From Arthrobacter sp. AQ5-06 (GTDB lineage Bacteria; Actinomycetota; Actinomycetes; Actinomycetales; Micrococcaceae), in NCBI RefSeq assembly GCF_003287955.1, contig NZ_QMKP01000012.1, positions 62,001 to 126,000 of the forward strand: 64,000 nt of DNA. Direction: 5' to 3'. A program made the translations under genes and the position numbers. A model generated the notes under the pieces. That model made no database searches. It was not told where the DNA came from and worked only from the letters and a program-made list of their open reading frames with translations. Positions 51,963 to 61,700 of the stretch are shown piece after piece. Positions within the stretch are counted from its first letter, which is position 1. Each line of letters starts with the position of its first letter.

Positions 51963-52565
51963 ATGACAATTTCACCTGAAGTGACCACCGGTTCAACGCA
52001 GCTCTTTGTGCCCAAGTTCGGGCAGATGCTTGATCCGGAGGCCAAGGGCATCCTGGTCCTTGATGAATTTACCCTTGACCCGGCCGCGGCGCGGACCGAG
52101 CAGCACGGTTTTCGTGCGGCCGTGGCCTCAGTGGCACTGACCCTTCGCCGGATCGTCGCGCTGCGGATCGTGATCGCGCTCGTGGCCATCGGCAACCTGC
52201 CCCTGTTCCTGATGTCCAGCGGCTGGTGGATCTACGCCGTTTCCCTCGCGTTGGTGATAGGTGTGCACCTTGCCGTCTCCTGGCTGAACAAGCACGAGCC
52301 CAAAGTGCGCCAGCGCCAGATGCTGGAACTTCACCTGCACCGCGAACGGAGCGCCAACTACCGCAAGGTCCGTGACGCCGTGAAGTTCATGATCGACACC
52401 CCCAGCCGCATGAACGAGCACTTCTACCTTGAACTGCTGGCGGCCAAGCGGGTGGCACTGAACCTCGCCCATGGCACGGTGGCCCTGCTGGACACCACCG
52501 ACGACGCCGCGTGGAAGGTTCGCATCATCCGCGAGATTCCGGCCGTGGCCAAGGCAGCAGCCTAG
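51963..52565 (+). CDS. Hypothetical membrane protein
   Basis: From ATG 51963 the 200-residue product has two adjacent hydrophobic segments (VALRIVIALVAIGNLPLFLM and IYAVSLALVIGVHLAVSWL, residues about 65-115) and a basic, helical C-terminal half (NKHEPKVRQRQMLELHLHRE). GTG 51888 in the same frame is an alternative start. No domain is recognised. A strong terminator follows. Confidence 0.7.
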   Translation: MTISPEVTTGSTQLFVPKFGQMLDPEAKGILVLDEFTLDPAAARTEQHGFRAAVASVALTLRRIVALRIVIALVAIGNLPLFLMSSGWWIYAVSLALVIGVHLAVSWLNKHEPKVRQRQMLELHLHRERSANYRKVRDAVKFMIDTPSRMNEHFYLELLAAKRVALNLAHGTVALLDTTDDAAWKVRIIREIPAVAKAAA

Positions 52566-52634
52566 GCCAGCAGGATCGCGGACTGGAAGCCAGGAAGATC
52601 AGGCGCCTGCCAGTCATCCAGAACACAACAACGG

Positions 52635-52675
52635 ACGACGCCGGAACTCCCCAGTGAGGGGCGCTCCGGCGTCGT
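52635..52675. terminator. Terminator hairpin with T-rich tail
   Basis: Arms 52635-52645 and 52665-52675 pair perfectly over 11 bp, with an inner CCCC/GGGG stem; TGTTT follows at 52676-52680. It lies between the convergent membrane-protein and Rpf genes. Bases 52676-52766 show an imperfect GTTGTTTCCGGG repeat and nothing else. Confidence 0.75.
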
Positions 52676-52766
52676 TGTTTCCCGGGGTTGTTGCTTCCGG
52701 GTTTTGTTGTTTCCGCGGGCCGTCGTTCTTGGGGAAAGGGGCGGTTCCCGCGGAAAGTGTTGAAGC

Positions 52767-53513
<747 letters not shown>

Positions 53514-53600
53514 TCAATTTTCGGTGTCTGCCGGCCGGGCAGTTCTGGTGGAGGCAGCACCGGGCATTCATTCACCCGCTTGGCGGGCTTACGTTTCACG

Positions 53601-54142
53601 CTAGGACATCGCCGGTCCGTTATCAAACCGAGATGATTTCTGGTCGTCTGCTACGGTGTGCGCGACCCCCAGCCCATGGCATTCAGGGCAGACGCCGGCC
53701 GCCGCGTTCGGCGAAAACGCGTCGGAGTCCAGTTGCTCGGCGCCGGGCGGGTAGATGCCAGCCCGGGAAACAGCATGCGGAGCGAATTGGAGAGCTGGTC
53801 ACCGTGCCCACGGTGGAGCGGCTGCTGGGTGCGCCGCGGCGGTGCTAAGGGCGACGGCGGGAGGCAACCCGGAGAGATTATGGCCCTGCTGGACGAGACG
53901 GCGTGCGTACGGGGCCACGGATTCGAAGTAACGGTGCTGGGCTTCGGCGTAGATGATACCGAAAGCCAGTGACGACTTTCCCGAGCCGGAGACCCCTATA
54001 AACGCCACGATGGAGACGTGGGGCACATCCACGTCCACGTTCCGCAGGTTGTTCTCCCGCGCGCCCGGACGCGGACAAAGCCGTCCGCCAGATGGCCGGG
54101 AGTGGGAAAAGAAAGATCGTCAGCCTGCTTAGGGTTGCGCAT
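53601..54142 (-). pseudogene. Decayed UvrA-like (excinuclease A family) gene fragment
   Basis: Read on the minus strand from ATG 54142: the start matches a UvrA paralogue (PTPGHLADGFVRVR), then a one-base deletion shifts frame to ARENNLRNVDVDVPHVSIVA, then FIGVSGSGKSSLAFGIIYAE and ESVAPYARRLVQQGHN, GLPPAVAL, more frame changes over a stretch like RRGAPSSRSTVGTVT, then AGIYPPGAEQLDSDAFSPNA and CPECHGLGVAHTV. Similarity stops near 53640 and TAG follows at 53601-53603. At least three shifts and loss of most of the protein make it a pseudogene. Bases 53433-53600 hold only the rpf leader. Confidence 0.8.
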
Positions 54143-54190
54143 TGAGCCGACTCTAGCCGCGAACCGGCCTGCGGGCGATATCCTGACCCG

Positions 54191-55312
54191 ATGGACAACA
54201 ACCGGGACACTGCCGCCGATCCGCTGCCACAGACGGAACTATCAGGTACGGAAGTGCCCGAGACGGAACTTCCAGGGACGGGACTTCCAGGGACGGAACC
54301 TTCGGAGATGGATCTGCCCGAGACCGAAGCGGCGCAGCCCCTGCCCGTCGCGGAACTGCACCTGCACATTGAGGGCACGCTGCAGCCGGAGCTGATCCTC
54401 GAACTGGCCGAACGCAACGGCATCACTCTTCCTTACTCTGGCCTGGAGGAGCTCCGGGGACTTTACGAGTTCACGGACCTGCAGTCCTTCCTGGACCTCT
54501 ACTACGCCAATATGGCGGTGCTGCAGACCGAGCAGGACTTCGCCGACATGACCCGCGCGTACTTGTCCCGGGCCGCCACGGCGGGTGTCCGGCACGCGGA
54601 GATCATGATGGACCCGCAGGCCCACCTGTCCCGCGGTGTGAGCCTGGAAACCTGCGTCAACGGGGTGGCGTCGGCCCTGGCCACCTCCCAAGAGGACTTC
54701 GGCATTTCCACCCTGCTGATCGCCGCGTTCCTGCGGGACCTGTCCGAGGAATCCGCGCTGAAGGTCCTGGACGGGCTCCTGGCCATGAACGCTCCCATTG
54801 CGGCTATCGGCCTGGATTCGGCCGAGGTGGGCAACCCGCCGGCCAAGTTTGAGCGGTTGTTCGCCAAAGCCCGCGAAGCGGGCCTGCGGCTGACCGCGCA
54901 CGCAGGCGAGGAAGGGCCGGCGTCGTACATTATCGAAGCACTGGACATCCTCGGAGTGGAGCGGATTGACCACGGCATCCGCTGCATGGAGGACTCGGAG
55001 CTCGTGGAGCGGCTGGTGGCGGACCGGATTCCGCTGACTGTCTGCCCGCTCTCGAATGTCCGGCTGCGGGCCGTGGATACCCTGGCGGACCATCCGTTGC
55101 CGGCCATGCTCGCCGCCGGGCTTAACGTCTCCGTGAACTCGGATGATCCGGCCTACTTCGGTGGGTACGTGGACGACAACTTTTCCCAGCTGAAGGCCGT
55201 TTTTGACCTTTCAGACTTCGACAGGGCACGGCTCGCGGCCAATTCCATCCATTCGTCGTTCGCCTCCGAGGAGCGCAAAGCCGAACTCCTGGATGAGCTG
55301 AACGGCGTGTAG
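54191..55312 (+). CDS. Adenine deaminase / adenosine deaminase-family protein with repetitive N-terminus
   Basis: The 373-residue product has the metal site AELHLHIEGTL, FTDLQSFLDLYY, HAGEEGPASY, ERIDHGIRC and NSDDPAYFGGY, which fit the adenine deaminase (ADE) branch of the adenosine deaminase family. It converts adenine to hypoxanthine in purine salvage. From ATG 54191 there are about 50 extra residues, mostly six pentapeptide repeats (TELPG type). ATG 54308 would give 334 residues, the usual length, with GGAG right in front of it. The start is therefore open. Confidence 0.9.
   Translation: MDNNRDTAADPLPQTELSGTEVPETELPGTGLPGTEPSEMDLPETEAAQPLPVAELHLHIEGTLQPELILELAERNGITLPYSGLEELRGLYEFTDLQSFLDLYYANMAVLQTEQDFADMTRAYLSRAATAGVRHAEIMMDPQAHLSRGVSLETCVNGVASALATSQEDFGISTLLIAAFLRDLSEESALKVLDGLLAMNAPIAAIGLDSAEVGNPPAKFERLFAKAREAGLRLTAHAGEEGPASYIIEALDILGVERIDHGIRCMEDSELVERLVADRIPLTVCPLSNVRLRAVDTLADHPLPAMLAAGLNVSVNSDDPAYFGGYVDDNFSQLKAVFDLSDFDRARLAANSIHSSFASEERKAELLDELNGV
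54233..54322 (+). repeat. Six tandem 15-bp units at the 5' end of the adenine deaminase gene
   Basis: Units start at 54233, 54248, 54263, 54278, 54293 and 54308, with consensus ACGGAACTTCCAGGG. In frame they encode pentads of the type T-E-L-P-G. Units three and four differ by one base. Confidence 0.75.
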
Positions 55313-55551
55313 CTCCGCGCGTTCCTGCTCGCTACACTGGTGCCCGAGCGCGGCCGGGAAGAGTCCGGCGATACCCGGGATTTGCGCTACGGGGTTGAGT
55401 AAACAGCCCCCTAGCCGAGACTCCTGCCTCACTTCGGCTGTAATCCGCGTCATAGTCGGTCATGACACGCAGAGTTAACCATTTCAAGTCGCGCGATTAA
55501 CACGCGGTTGGCAGGATGCCTAGTGACAGATCGCATTATGCAAGGGGAATC
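55313..55551. promoter_or_regulatory. Intergenic region before the X25-domain gene
   Basis: About 240 bp without a gene. Short palindromic words (GTCATAGTCGGTCATGAC near 55452-55469; TCGCGCGA near 55490) and GGGG before ATG 55552 are seen. I recognise no promoter with confidence. Confidence 0.3.
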
Positions 55552-56433
55552 ATGGCCAAGTCCATCGCAGATAACACCGACCTCCGACTGAAGACCGTGC
55601 TGCACGTCCTGACCGAAGGCGTATGGTCGGGCGATTCACTCAACGCCGGCGAGGTTTTGGCGGAAGCCACCGCGCGCGTGCCGTTCAGTGATCACGAGGC
55701 GGCGCTGCTCAGCGGCGGCATTCCACGGGGGCACAAGACGCTCACGTCCGCCACGGCGAAGCTGGTCAAGGCCGGCTGGCTGGTCAAGGGCCGTTCCGGC
55801 TGGACCATCACCGAGGACGGCATGCGCGCCACGGTGGCCTTCCCCGATGCGGATTCCTTCGCCACAGCCCTCGACGCCGGCACTCCGGTTCCTGCCGACG
55901 TTGCCATTCCGCCGGCACCGGCAGCGGCACCGACACCGGCAGTCAAGACGGCTCCCGCCAAGAAAGCGCCGGCGAAGCGGACTCCAGTTAAGAAGGCCGC
56001 CGACGCCGTCGGGAAGGCAGCCAAGGCCATCGAAGACGCCGTGGAGCCCGTGGTCAAGGCCGTCCGCTCGCGCAAGGCAGCGCCAAAAGCGGCGCCTAAG
56101 GCAAAGTCAGAAGCGCCTGCTGTGGAGACTTTCCCGCAGCCTGAGGCCGTGGCGGTGGCCGGGGACTTCAACACCATCCTGGGCGCGCCGGAGAACTGGG
56201 CCCCGCAGTACGACGAGGCCCAGCTGACGCTCGATGCCCTGGACCAGCTGTGGAAGATCAGCGCCGACCTGCCTGCCGGCTCTTACACCTTCAAGATCGC
56301 CCTGAACCGCTCGTGGGACGAGAACTACGGCGCGTTCGGCACGTTCGATGGCCCCAACCACGAACTGCACCACGTCGGTGGCACAGTCACCATCCGGTAT
56401 GACCACCGTACGCGGGACATCACCATCAACTGA
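55552..56433 (+). CDS. Winged-helix-like protein with histone-like linker and C-terminal X25/CBM48-like domain
   Basis: The 293-residue product has three parts. Residues 1-100 look like a helical/winged-helix domain (LKTVLHVLTEGVWSGDSLNA, TSATAKLVKAGWLVKGRSGW). Residues 115-195 are Ala/Lys/Pro-rich with AKKAPAKRTPVKKAADAVGK, like histone H1 tails. Residues 205-293 resemble the pullulanase-associated X25 carbohydrate-binding module (VAVAGDFNTILGAPENWAPQ, LPAGSYTFKIALNRSWDENY, HHVGGTVTIRYDHRTRDI). No signal peptide is present, so it is cytosolic. ATG 55552 follows AAGGGGAA. Function unknown. Confidence 0.75.
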   Translation: MAKSIADNTDLRLKTVLHVLTEGVWSGDSLNAGEVLAEATARVPFSDHEAALLSGGIPRGHKTLTSATAKLVKAGWLVKGRSGWTITEDGMRATVAFPDADSFATALDAGTPVPADVAIPPAPAAAPTPAVKTAPAKKAPAKRTPVKKAADAVGKAAKAIEDAVEPVVKAVRSRKAAPKAAPKAKSEAPAVETFPQPEAVAVAGDFNTILGAPENWAPQYDEAQLTLDALDQLWKISADLPAGSYTFKIALNRSWDENYGAFGTFDGPNHELHHVGGTVTIRYDHRTRDITIN

Positions 56434-56497
56434 CCGGGCCCGTCCCACTAGTTCCGTTCCCAGCTGCGTTCCAGGCCCCACCGCCCCGCCTAACCCG

Positions 56498-56564
56498 CGG
56501 AGTTTTCGTCCAGATAACGGCCGATGGGTGCGGTTTTGGGATCAGTATCTGGACAAAAACTCCG
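56498..56564. repeat. Intergenic palindrome related to the 7207-7271 hairpin (probable terminator)
   Basis: Arms 56498-56516 and 56546-56564 pair over 19 bp with one mismatch; a 29-nt centre. Its left arm GAGTTTTCGTCCAGATAA matches GAGTTTTTGGACAGATAA of 7209-7226 at 15 of 18 positions. It lies 64 bp past the X25-protein stop. Confidence 0.7.
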
Positions 56565-56574
56565 GAGTGAAGCA

Positions 56575-56609
56575 GTGTGGAAACCGGTCGTCCTGACCGG
56601 TTTCCACAC
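56575..56609 (+). promoter_or_regulatory. Perfect hairpin in the yceI leader
   Basis: Arms 56575-56589 and 56595-56609 pair perfectly over 15 bp around loop GTCCT. The yceI ribosome binding site AAAGGAG begins about 15 nt later. It may be a terminator remnant, an mRNA stabiliser or a cis-regulator; the structure itself is plain. Confidence 0.6.
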
Positions 56610-56637
56610 CACTGTTTCCCACAAAGGAGATGCAAAA

Positions 56638-57183
56638 GTGACCCTACCTTCAGGCCTTACATCAGGCGTCTGGACACTGGACATGTCGCACAGTGAGGTC
56701 GGCTTCACTGTCCGGCACGCGGGCATCAGCAAGGTCCGCGGACGTTTCACGGACGCCTCGGCCGAAGCCCGCGTTGGCGCATCCCTTGCCGACTCTTCGC
56801 TTCACGCCACGGTCAAAACTGCCAGCTTCGATTCCGGCGACGCCAACCGCGACGGACATGTGAAGGGGGCGGACTTCTTCGATGTGGAGGAATACCCCGA
56901 GATGACGTTCCGCGCCACGTCGGTGGAGGGCGACGGCGAGGATTACACGCTCACGGGCGATCTCACCATCCGCGGAATCACCAAGCCGGTGGAGCTGGAG
57001 GTCGAATTCACCGGCGTGGCCGTGGACCCGTTTGGTGCCACCCGCGCAGGATTCTCCGCGGAGTGCGACATCAGCCGCAAGGAGTTCGGCCTGACCTGGA
57101 ATGCTGCCCTGGAAGCCGGCGGCCTGCTGGTGAGCGACAAGGTGAAGATCAACGTCGAAGCTGCGCTGGTTAAGCAGTCCTGA
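56638..57183 (+). CDS. YceI-family lipocalin-like protein
   Basis: The 181-residue product is a YceI beta barrel: SGVWTLDMSHSEVGFTVRHA, KVRGRFTDASAEARVG, GHVKGADFFDVEEYPEMTFR, and LTIRGITKPVELEVEF. YceI proteins bind long-chain isoprenoids or amphiphiles. There is no signal peptide, as usual in actinobacterial members. GTG 56638 has AAAGGAG eight bases upstream; earlier in-frame codons run through the hairpins and are not credible. Acylphosphatase follows after 5 bp. Confidence 0.92.
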   Translation: MTLPSGLTSGVWTLDMSHSEVGFTVRHAGISKVRGRFTDASAEARVGASLADSSLHATVKTASFDSGDANRDGHVKGADFFDVEEYPEMTFRATSVEGDGEDYTLTGDLTIRGITKPVELEVEFTGVAVDPFGATRAGFSAECDISRKEFGLTWNAALEAGGLLVSDKVKINVEAALVKQS

Positions 57184-57188
57184 CTGCC

Positions 57189-57503
57189 ATGAGTCTTTCC
57201 GGGCGCCTGGATGACTCCGGCCGGGGTATCGGCGATATCCGGCTCTCTGTCCGCGTCTTTGGCGTGGTGCAGGGGGTCGGATTCCGTTTCTGGACGATGG
57301 GCAAGGCCGACGAACTGGCGCTCAAGGGCGTGGTGAGGAACATCGACGACGGCTCGGTGTCCATCGTGGCCGAAGGGCCGGAGCAGCAGGTCCAAAAGCT
57401 CCTGGACTGGCTGAGGTCGGAGAACGCCCCCGGCCGGGTGGAACGGGTGGAGGAGTCCATCTCCGCTGCGGACGGATCGTTCCGGGATTTCAGGGCCCGC
57501 TGA
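57189..57503 (+). CDS. acyP: Acylphosphatase
   Basis: The 104-residue product carries the acylphosphatase signature VFGVVQGVGFRFWTMGKADE with the catalytic Arg, then GVVRNIDDGSVSIVAEG with the catalytic Asn. It hydrolyses acyl phosphates such as 1,3-bisphosphoglycerate or carbamoyl phosphate. Family members are about 90 residues; the extra N-terminal 15 (MSLSGRLDDSGRGIG) are not conserved. It sits 5 bp after yceI and is convergent with the MFS gene. Confidence 0.93.
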   Translation: MSLSGRLDDSGRGIGDIRLSVRVFGVVQGVGFRFWTMGKADELALKGVVRNIDDGSVSIVAEGPEQQVQKLLDWLRSENAPGRVERVEESISAADGSFRDFRAR

Positions 57504-57532
57504 CCGGCTCCTGGCCAGCTCCGCGCTGGAGG

Positions 57533-58756
57533 CTAGGCGGACGTTGCTTCGGCCGACGTGGCCTGGCCTTCCTTCGGCCCCAGTGGGTAGGCGTGCCGGC
57601 GTCCCGCCAGGATCAGCACAAACGCGACGACGGCGGGAATGGCGGCCGCGACCGGGATCAGGAGCGGCCCCGCGAAAGTGAGGGCGGCGGCGCCGAACAT
57701 GGCACCGATCATGATCCCGACCTGGATGGTCAGTACCGTCAGTCCGTTGGCGGCGTCTCTGTACTCGCCGCCGGCCCGGAGGATGGCGGACTGGTTGTAA
57801 ATCCCCATGGCTCCGATGCCTGTGCCCCAGACCAATATCAGAACCAACGCGACGGGCAGCGCCAAGGCCGGCAGGACGCTTCCCACCAGCGGAAGCAACG
57901 CCAAGGACACCACAACGCCGGCGACGGTGATCAGGAGCCAGCGCCGCGGCCGGGAATCGACGGTGACGCCGGCGATCCAGATGCCCACCAGCCCGGCAAC
58001 GCCTAAGACACTGATGGACAGCGGGATGCTGAAGTCAGGCAGCCGCACCTCGCGCAGGAACGGTGCAATGTAGGTGAACAGGGCGAAATGGGCCATAAGT
58101 AGCAAGGGCCAGCCAATGGCGACAGTCTTCACTCCCGGCTGGCCGATCGCTTTGCGAAGGGACGGGTGCGGAGCGTCGGGGATGCGCCGCACCGGAGGAA
58201 GCAGCCAGAAGGCCAGGATTGCCAGCAGCACGCCGGAGGCGGCCAGCACCAGGAACGCCGCGCGCCAGCCGACGAGGTTTCCCAAGGCAGTCCCCACCGG
58301 GGCGCCGATGGCTAGGCCCAGGCTGTTGCCGCTGAACACGATGGCCAGCGCCTTGCCTACTTTGTGGGCGGGGACAATCCGAGCCACAAAGGGGGCCATG
58401 GCGGACCACAGCAGGCCATGGGCGATGCCGCCCACCAGCCGTGATCCCATCGCGGCACCGAAATCGGAGACGATGGCCAGCAGCGCGTTGCTGGCAGCGA
58501 AGAACAGGATCAGCGCGATGAGCAGGTAGTGCCGCGGGATCCGCGACAGCAGCATGGACAAGGGGATCACTGTGACCACGATGATGGCCGCGTAGCCCGC
58601 CGTCAGGTACCCGGCGGTTGCCTCGGAGACCCTGAAGTCGGCGCTGATCTGGGGCAGCAGGCCGGAGGGAAGGAGTTCGGTGGTGATGGCGGTGAAGCCG
58701 ATGGCGGCAAGGACGATCAAGGCGCCGACAGGCAACCTGTTGCTCTGGGATGTCAC
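57533..58756 (-). CDS. DHA1-family MFS efflux transporter (AraJ-like)
   Basis: The 407-residue protein has about 12 hydrophobic segments and starts with ITTELLPSGLLPQISADFRV, a variant of the AraJ/PbuE group pattern, then SRLVGGIAHGLLWSAMAPFV and GTALGNLVGWRAAF. Such pumps export sugars, purines or drugs. The start is GTG 58756. It lies 9 bp after the stop of the nuclease-helicase gene in the same direction, so it may be read through from it. Confidence 0.9.
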   Translation of the reverse strand: MTSQSNRLPVGALIVLAAIGFTAITTELLPSGLLPQISADFRVSEATAGYLTAGYAAIIVVTVIPLSMLLSRIPRHYLLIALILFFAASNALLAIVSDFGAAMGSRLVGGIAHGLLWSAMAPFVARIVPAHKVGKALAIVFSGNSLGLAIGAPVGTALGNLVGWRAAFLVLAASGVLLAILAFWLLPPVRRIPDAPHPSLRKAIGQPGVKTVAIGWPLLLMAHFALFTYIAPFLREVRLPDFSIPLSISVLGVAGLVGIWIAGVTVDSRPRRWLLITVAGVVVSLALLPLVGSVLPALALPVALVLILVWGTGIGAMGIYNQSAILRAGGEYRDAANGLTVLTIQVGIMIGAMFGAAALTFAGPLLIPVAAAIPAVVAFVLILAGRRHAYPLGPKEGQATSAEATSA

Positions 58757-58765
58757 CCCCTGAAT

Positions 58766-61700
58766 TTACCCTGCTTTGGTGGTGAGAATACGGTTTCTCA
58801 GTGTGTTGCGCGGGCCGTGACTACCCGCGCTGAGGCCGATGAAGGCACCAAGTTCCTCCAGCACGGCCGGCTTCGTCGGCATATAGTTCGTCAGCTCGGG
58901 GGAACGGATGATCACGGCACGCCACTGGCCCCGTGACACAGCCACGTTGATCCGGTTCCGGTTCAGCAGGAATTCGGCCCCGCGCGGAGCTTCGGCAACA
59001 GCCGAGCAGGCCATGGACACCAGGACAACCGGCGCCTCCTGGCCCTGGAACTTGTCCACCGTGCCCACCCGGACATCCGGCAGGCCGGCGTCGTGCAGGG
59101 CCTGCCGGATCAGCTGGACCTGGGCGTTGTAGGCGGCCACCACCAGGATGTCTTCCGTGTTCAGGGTCCTGGCCGGCTTGTCGCCGCCGGGAAGCCATTT
59201 CAGTCCGATGTGCCGCTGGGCCTGTCGGACCACTTCGGCAGCTTCTTCAGCGGAGGACTTGGTGTTCCCGCTATGGTCCACAAAGACTGTTTCCACTCCG
59301 GCCGGCAGGTCCGCGAGGCTGCGGAGGGATGCCGCCGGCGCCGCTTCGAGCTTTCCGTCGTAGCTGAGGACGGACACGGCCCGGCACAGATCCGGGTGCA
59401 TCCGCCAGCTGTCCGCCAGGAAATAGCCCAGTTCGCTGGGAAGGGTGGCGTGCCCGGCAGCGAGCCAACACAGGGCCGACTCGTCCACGGGTTCCGGGTG
59501 CGAGCCCTGCGTGACCTGCGGCAGCTGCTGTGGGTCACCGAGGAGCAGGAGGCGCTTGGCGGCGCGGGCCACGGCCAGGGTGTTGGCCAGCGAGAACTGG
59601 CCGGCCTCGTCAATGACCAACAGGTCCAGGGACCCTGCGGGGACGGACTTGCCGGTCATGGTCCAGGCGGTGCCGCCCACCAGGCAGCCGCCGGGGGAGC
59701 CCAACAGGGCCGCGACGTCGTCGTCGGACGTGCGGTGCCACAGCACGGGATGCGGGGCGGCCAGCTTCTTCGCCACCCGCGCCGGATCCACTCCCGCGGT
59801 TTCGATCGCGGTGCACAGCATGTTCTCCACCACCGCGTGGGACTGCCCAACGACACCGATCTTCCAGCCCTGCTCCACCAGCCTGGCAATGACGTGTGAG
59901 CCGACGTACGTCTTGCCCGTCCCGGGAGGGCCCTGAACGGCAAGATAGGACCGGTCCAGGTCCAGCAGCGAGGCGGTGATAGCAGTGACGTAGTCCGCCG
60001 CGCCGGAGCCGTCCTTTCCGACCGCGACGGGACCCGGCATCGAATGGAAGCGGGGCGGTACCTTGCGCAGGATGTCGACGCCGGGATGTTCCGGAAGCAT
60101 TGGCACCGAGGCACCGACATTCTGGGCGAGCTCGGCCAGGGCGGCTTCGATGCTGGCGGTGCGGATCGGCTGGTCCTCGGTGAGCGCAACCGGAATGTGC
60201 GGGTACGCGGGGATCTTGCCGGTTTCCCGCTCCTCGATGGTGATCATGGACTGGCCGGCAACCCGCGGGTGGTCCTCCACCGCAGTCACCAGGGTGCCGA
60301 AGGTGAATCCGCGGCCCGTGGTGGTTCCCGTGGGATCCTCCAGGCCATCAGGGACCGGCGAATCGTAGAGCCTGCACCAGGTGCTCCCGGGCTTGAACTC
60401 CGACCCCTCGCTCATGACTCCCGTCAGCCTCAGGGTGCGGGTGCGCATCCTGGCCGTGGGCTTTGCCAGCACCCAGTCCGTCAGCACTTCCGCGGTATCC
60501 ACCACAAACACGTTGCGGTGCTCAGACCAGTGGTCGATCTCGGACTCGGTGCGGTCGAAGTGCTCCCACCAGAACTGCTTGCGCTCGCGGCGGTGGTACC
60601 CCGTGGCCGCGGCCACCATGGCGATGGCCCGTTCGTCGCTGGACCAGGGCCGGTTGTCCGGGAGGCCGGCCAGGTAATCCAGCAGGCGGCGCTCCTCCGG
60701 TGTTGGCTCTGGTTCGGGGGCCCCGGCCCCCACGGCCGGAACAGCAGGCTGCGGCGGCAGCTGCTCGCCGCCGTCGGACGTTCCGGCTGGCGCCGCGCTT
60801 GAGGCGTCCGGGCCGCGGAGCTGGAGCAGCCAGTCGCGGAGGCGGAGGGTGGAGAGGCAGTCGTACTCGTTATAGTCGGAGATGGAGGCCAGGATGTGTG
60901 CGGCCGTGGCGGCGTCGCCGTCGTCCCGGGCAGCGCAGTAACCGGCATAAGCCACCACGGAGGCGCCGGCGTCCTTCACGTCCCCGGAGCGGAGGTTGTC
61001 GCCCATGTACAGGGGCTCAAGCTTCTTGATGGAGTAGGACGGCTCGGAGATCCGGAGCGAATGCCGGGCGGTGGCGTAGAGGTCCACGAGCACGCCTTCG
61101 CGGAGCCAGTTGTCCACGATGTCCTCGCCGGCGAGGTGGGTGACGGACAGGTTCCGGAGCGCCGATTTCTCGTAGGCGGCGTAGTGGTAGACGTGCATGT
61201 CCGGGTATCTGGCGCGGCGCCCTTCCACGTAGGCGAGGAAGTCCAGGAAGGCTTGCCGCTCCTCGTTGCGCGAATGCGCCCAGAAGGGCCGGAACGCGGG
61301 CTTGCCGGCTGTGAGCGCGTCAGCAGCCGACGCCTCGATCACGCCGAACAGGTACTCCAGCCCCCATTTGCTGGTGGCGGGGTCCTGCCAGAGGGGATCG
61401 CCCTCGAAGTCGAAGAAGATGTCGCCGGGACTGGGCCGTGGAATCTCTGCCAGGGCATTCACCGGCAGCACCTTAAACGTGACGGTGTGCTCCTCGCCGT
61501 TCTGGGCGAAGGTGCGTGAACCGTCCGGAACGTCTCGGCCCAGCTGCATCCTGGCCTGGTCGCGGAGCCGGATCACTGAGCCGCTGGCCTTGTCGGGCGG
61601 AAGATCGGCCAATGCGTCGATGGTGGTGGTGCCGGCGGCGATGAGTTTCTTCCGCCGGAGGGTGGTCATGCCGCCCACCATCAGGAGGTCGCGGTGGGAC

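Noticed and set aside
52676..52766. GTTGTTTCCGGG-like imperfect repeat
   Set aside because: Too short and degenerate to call a repeat element; it follows the terminator tail.
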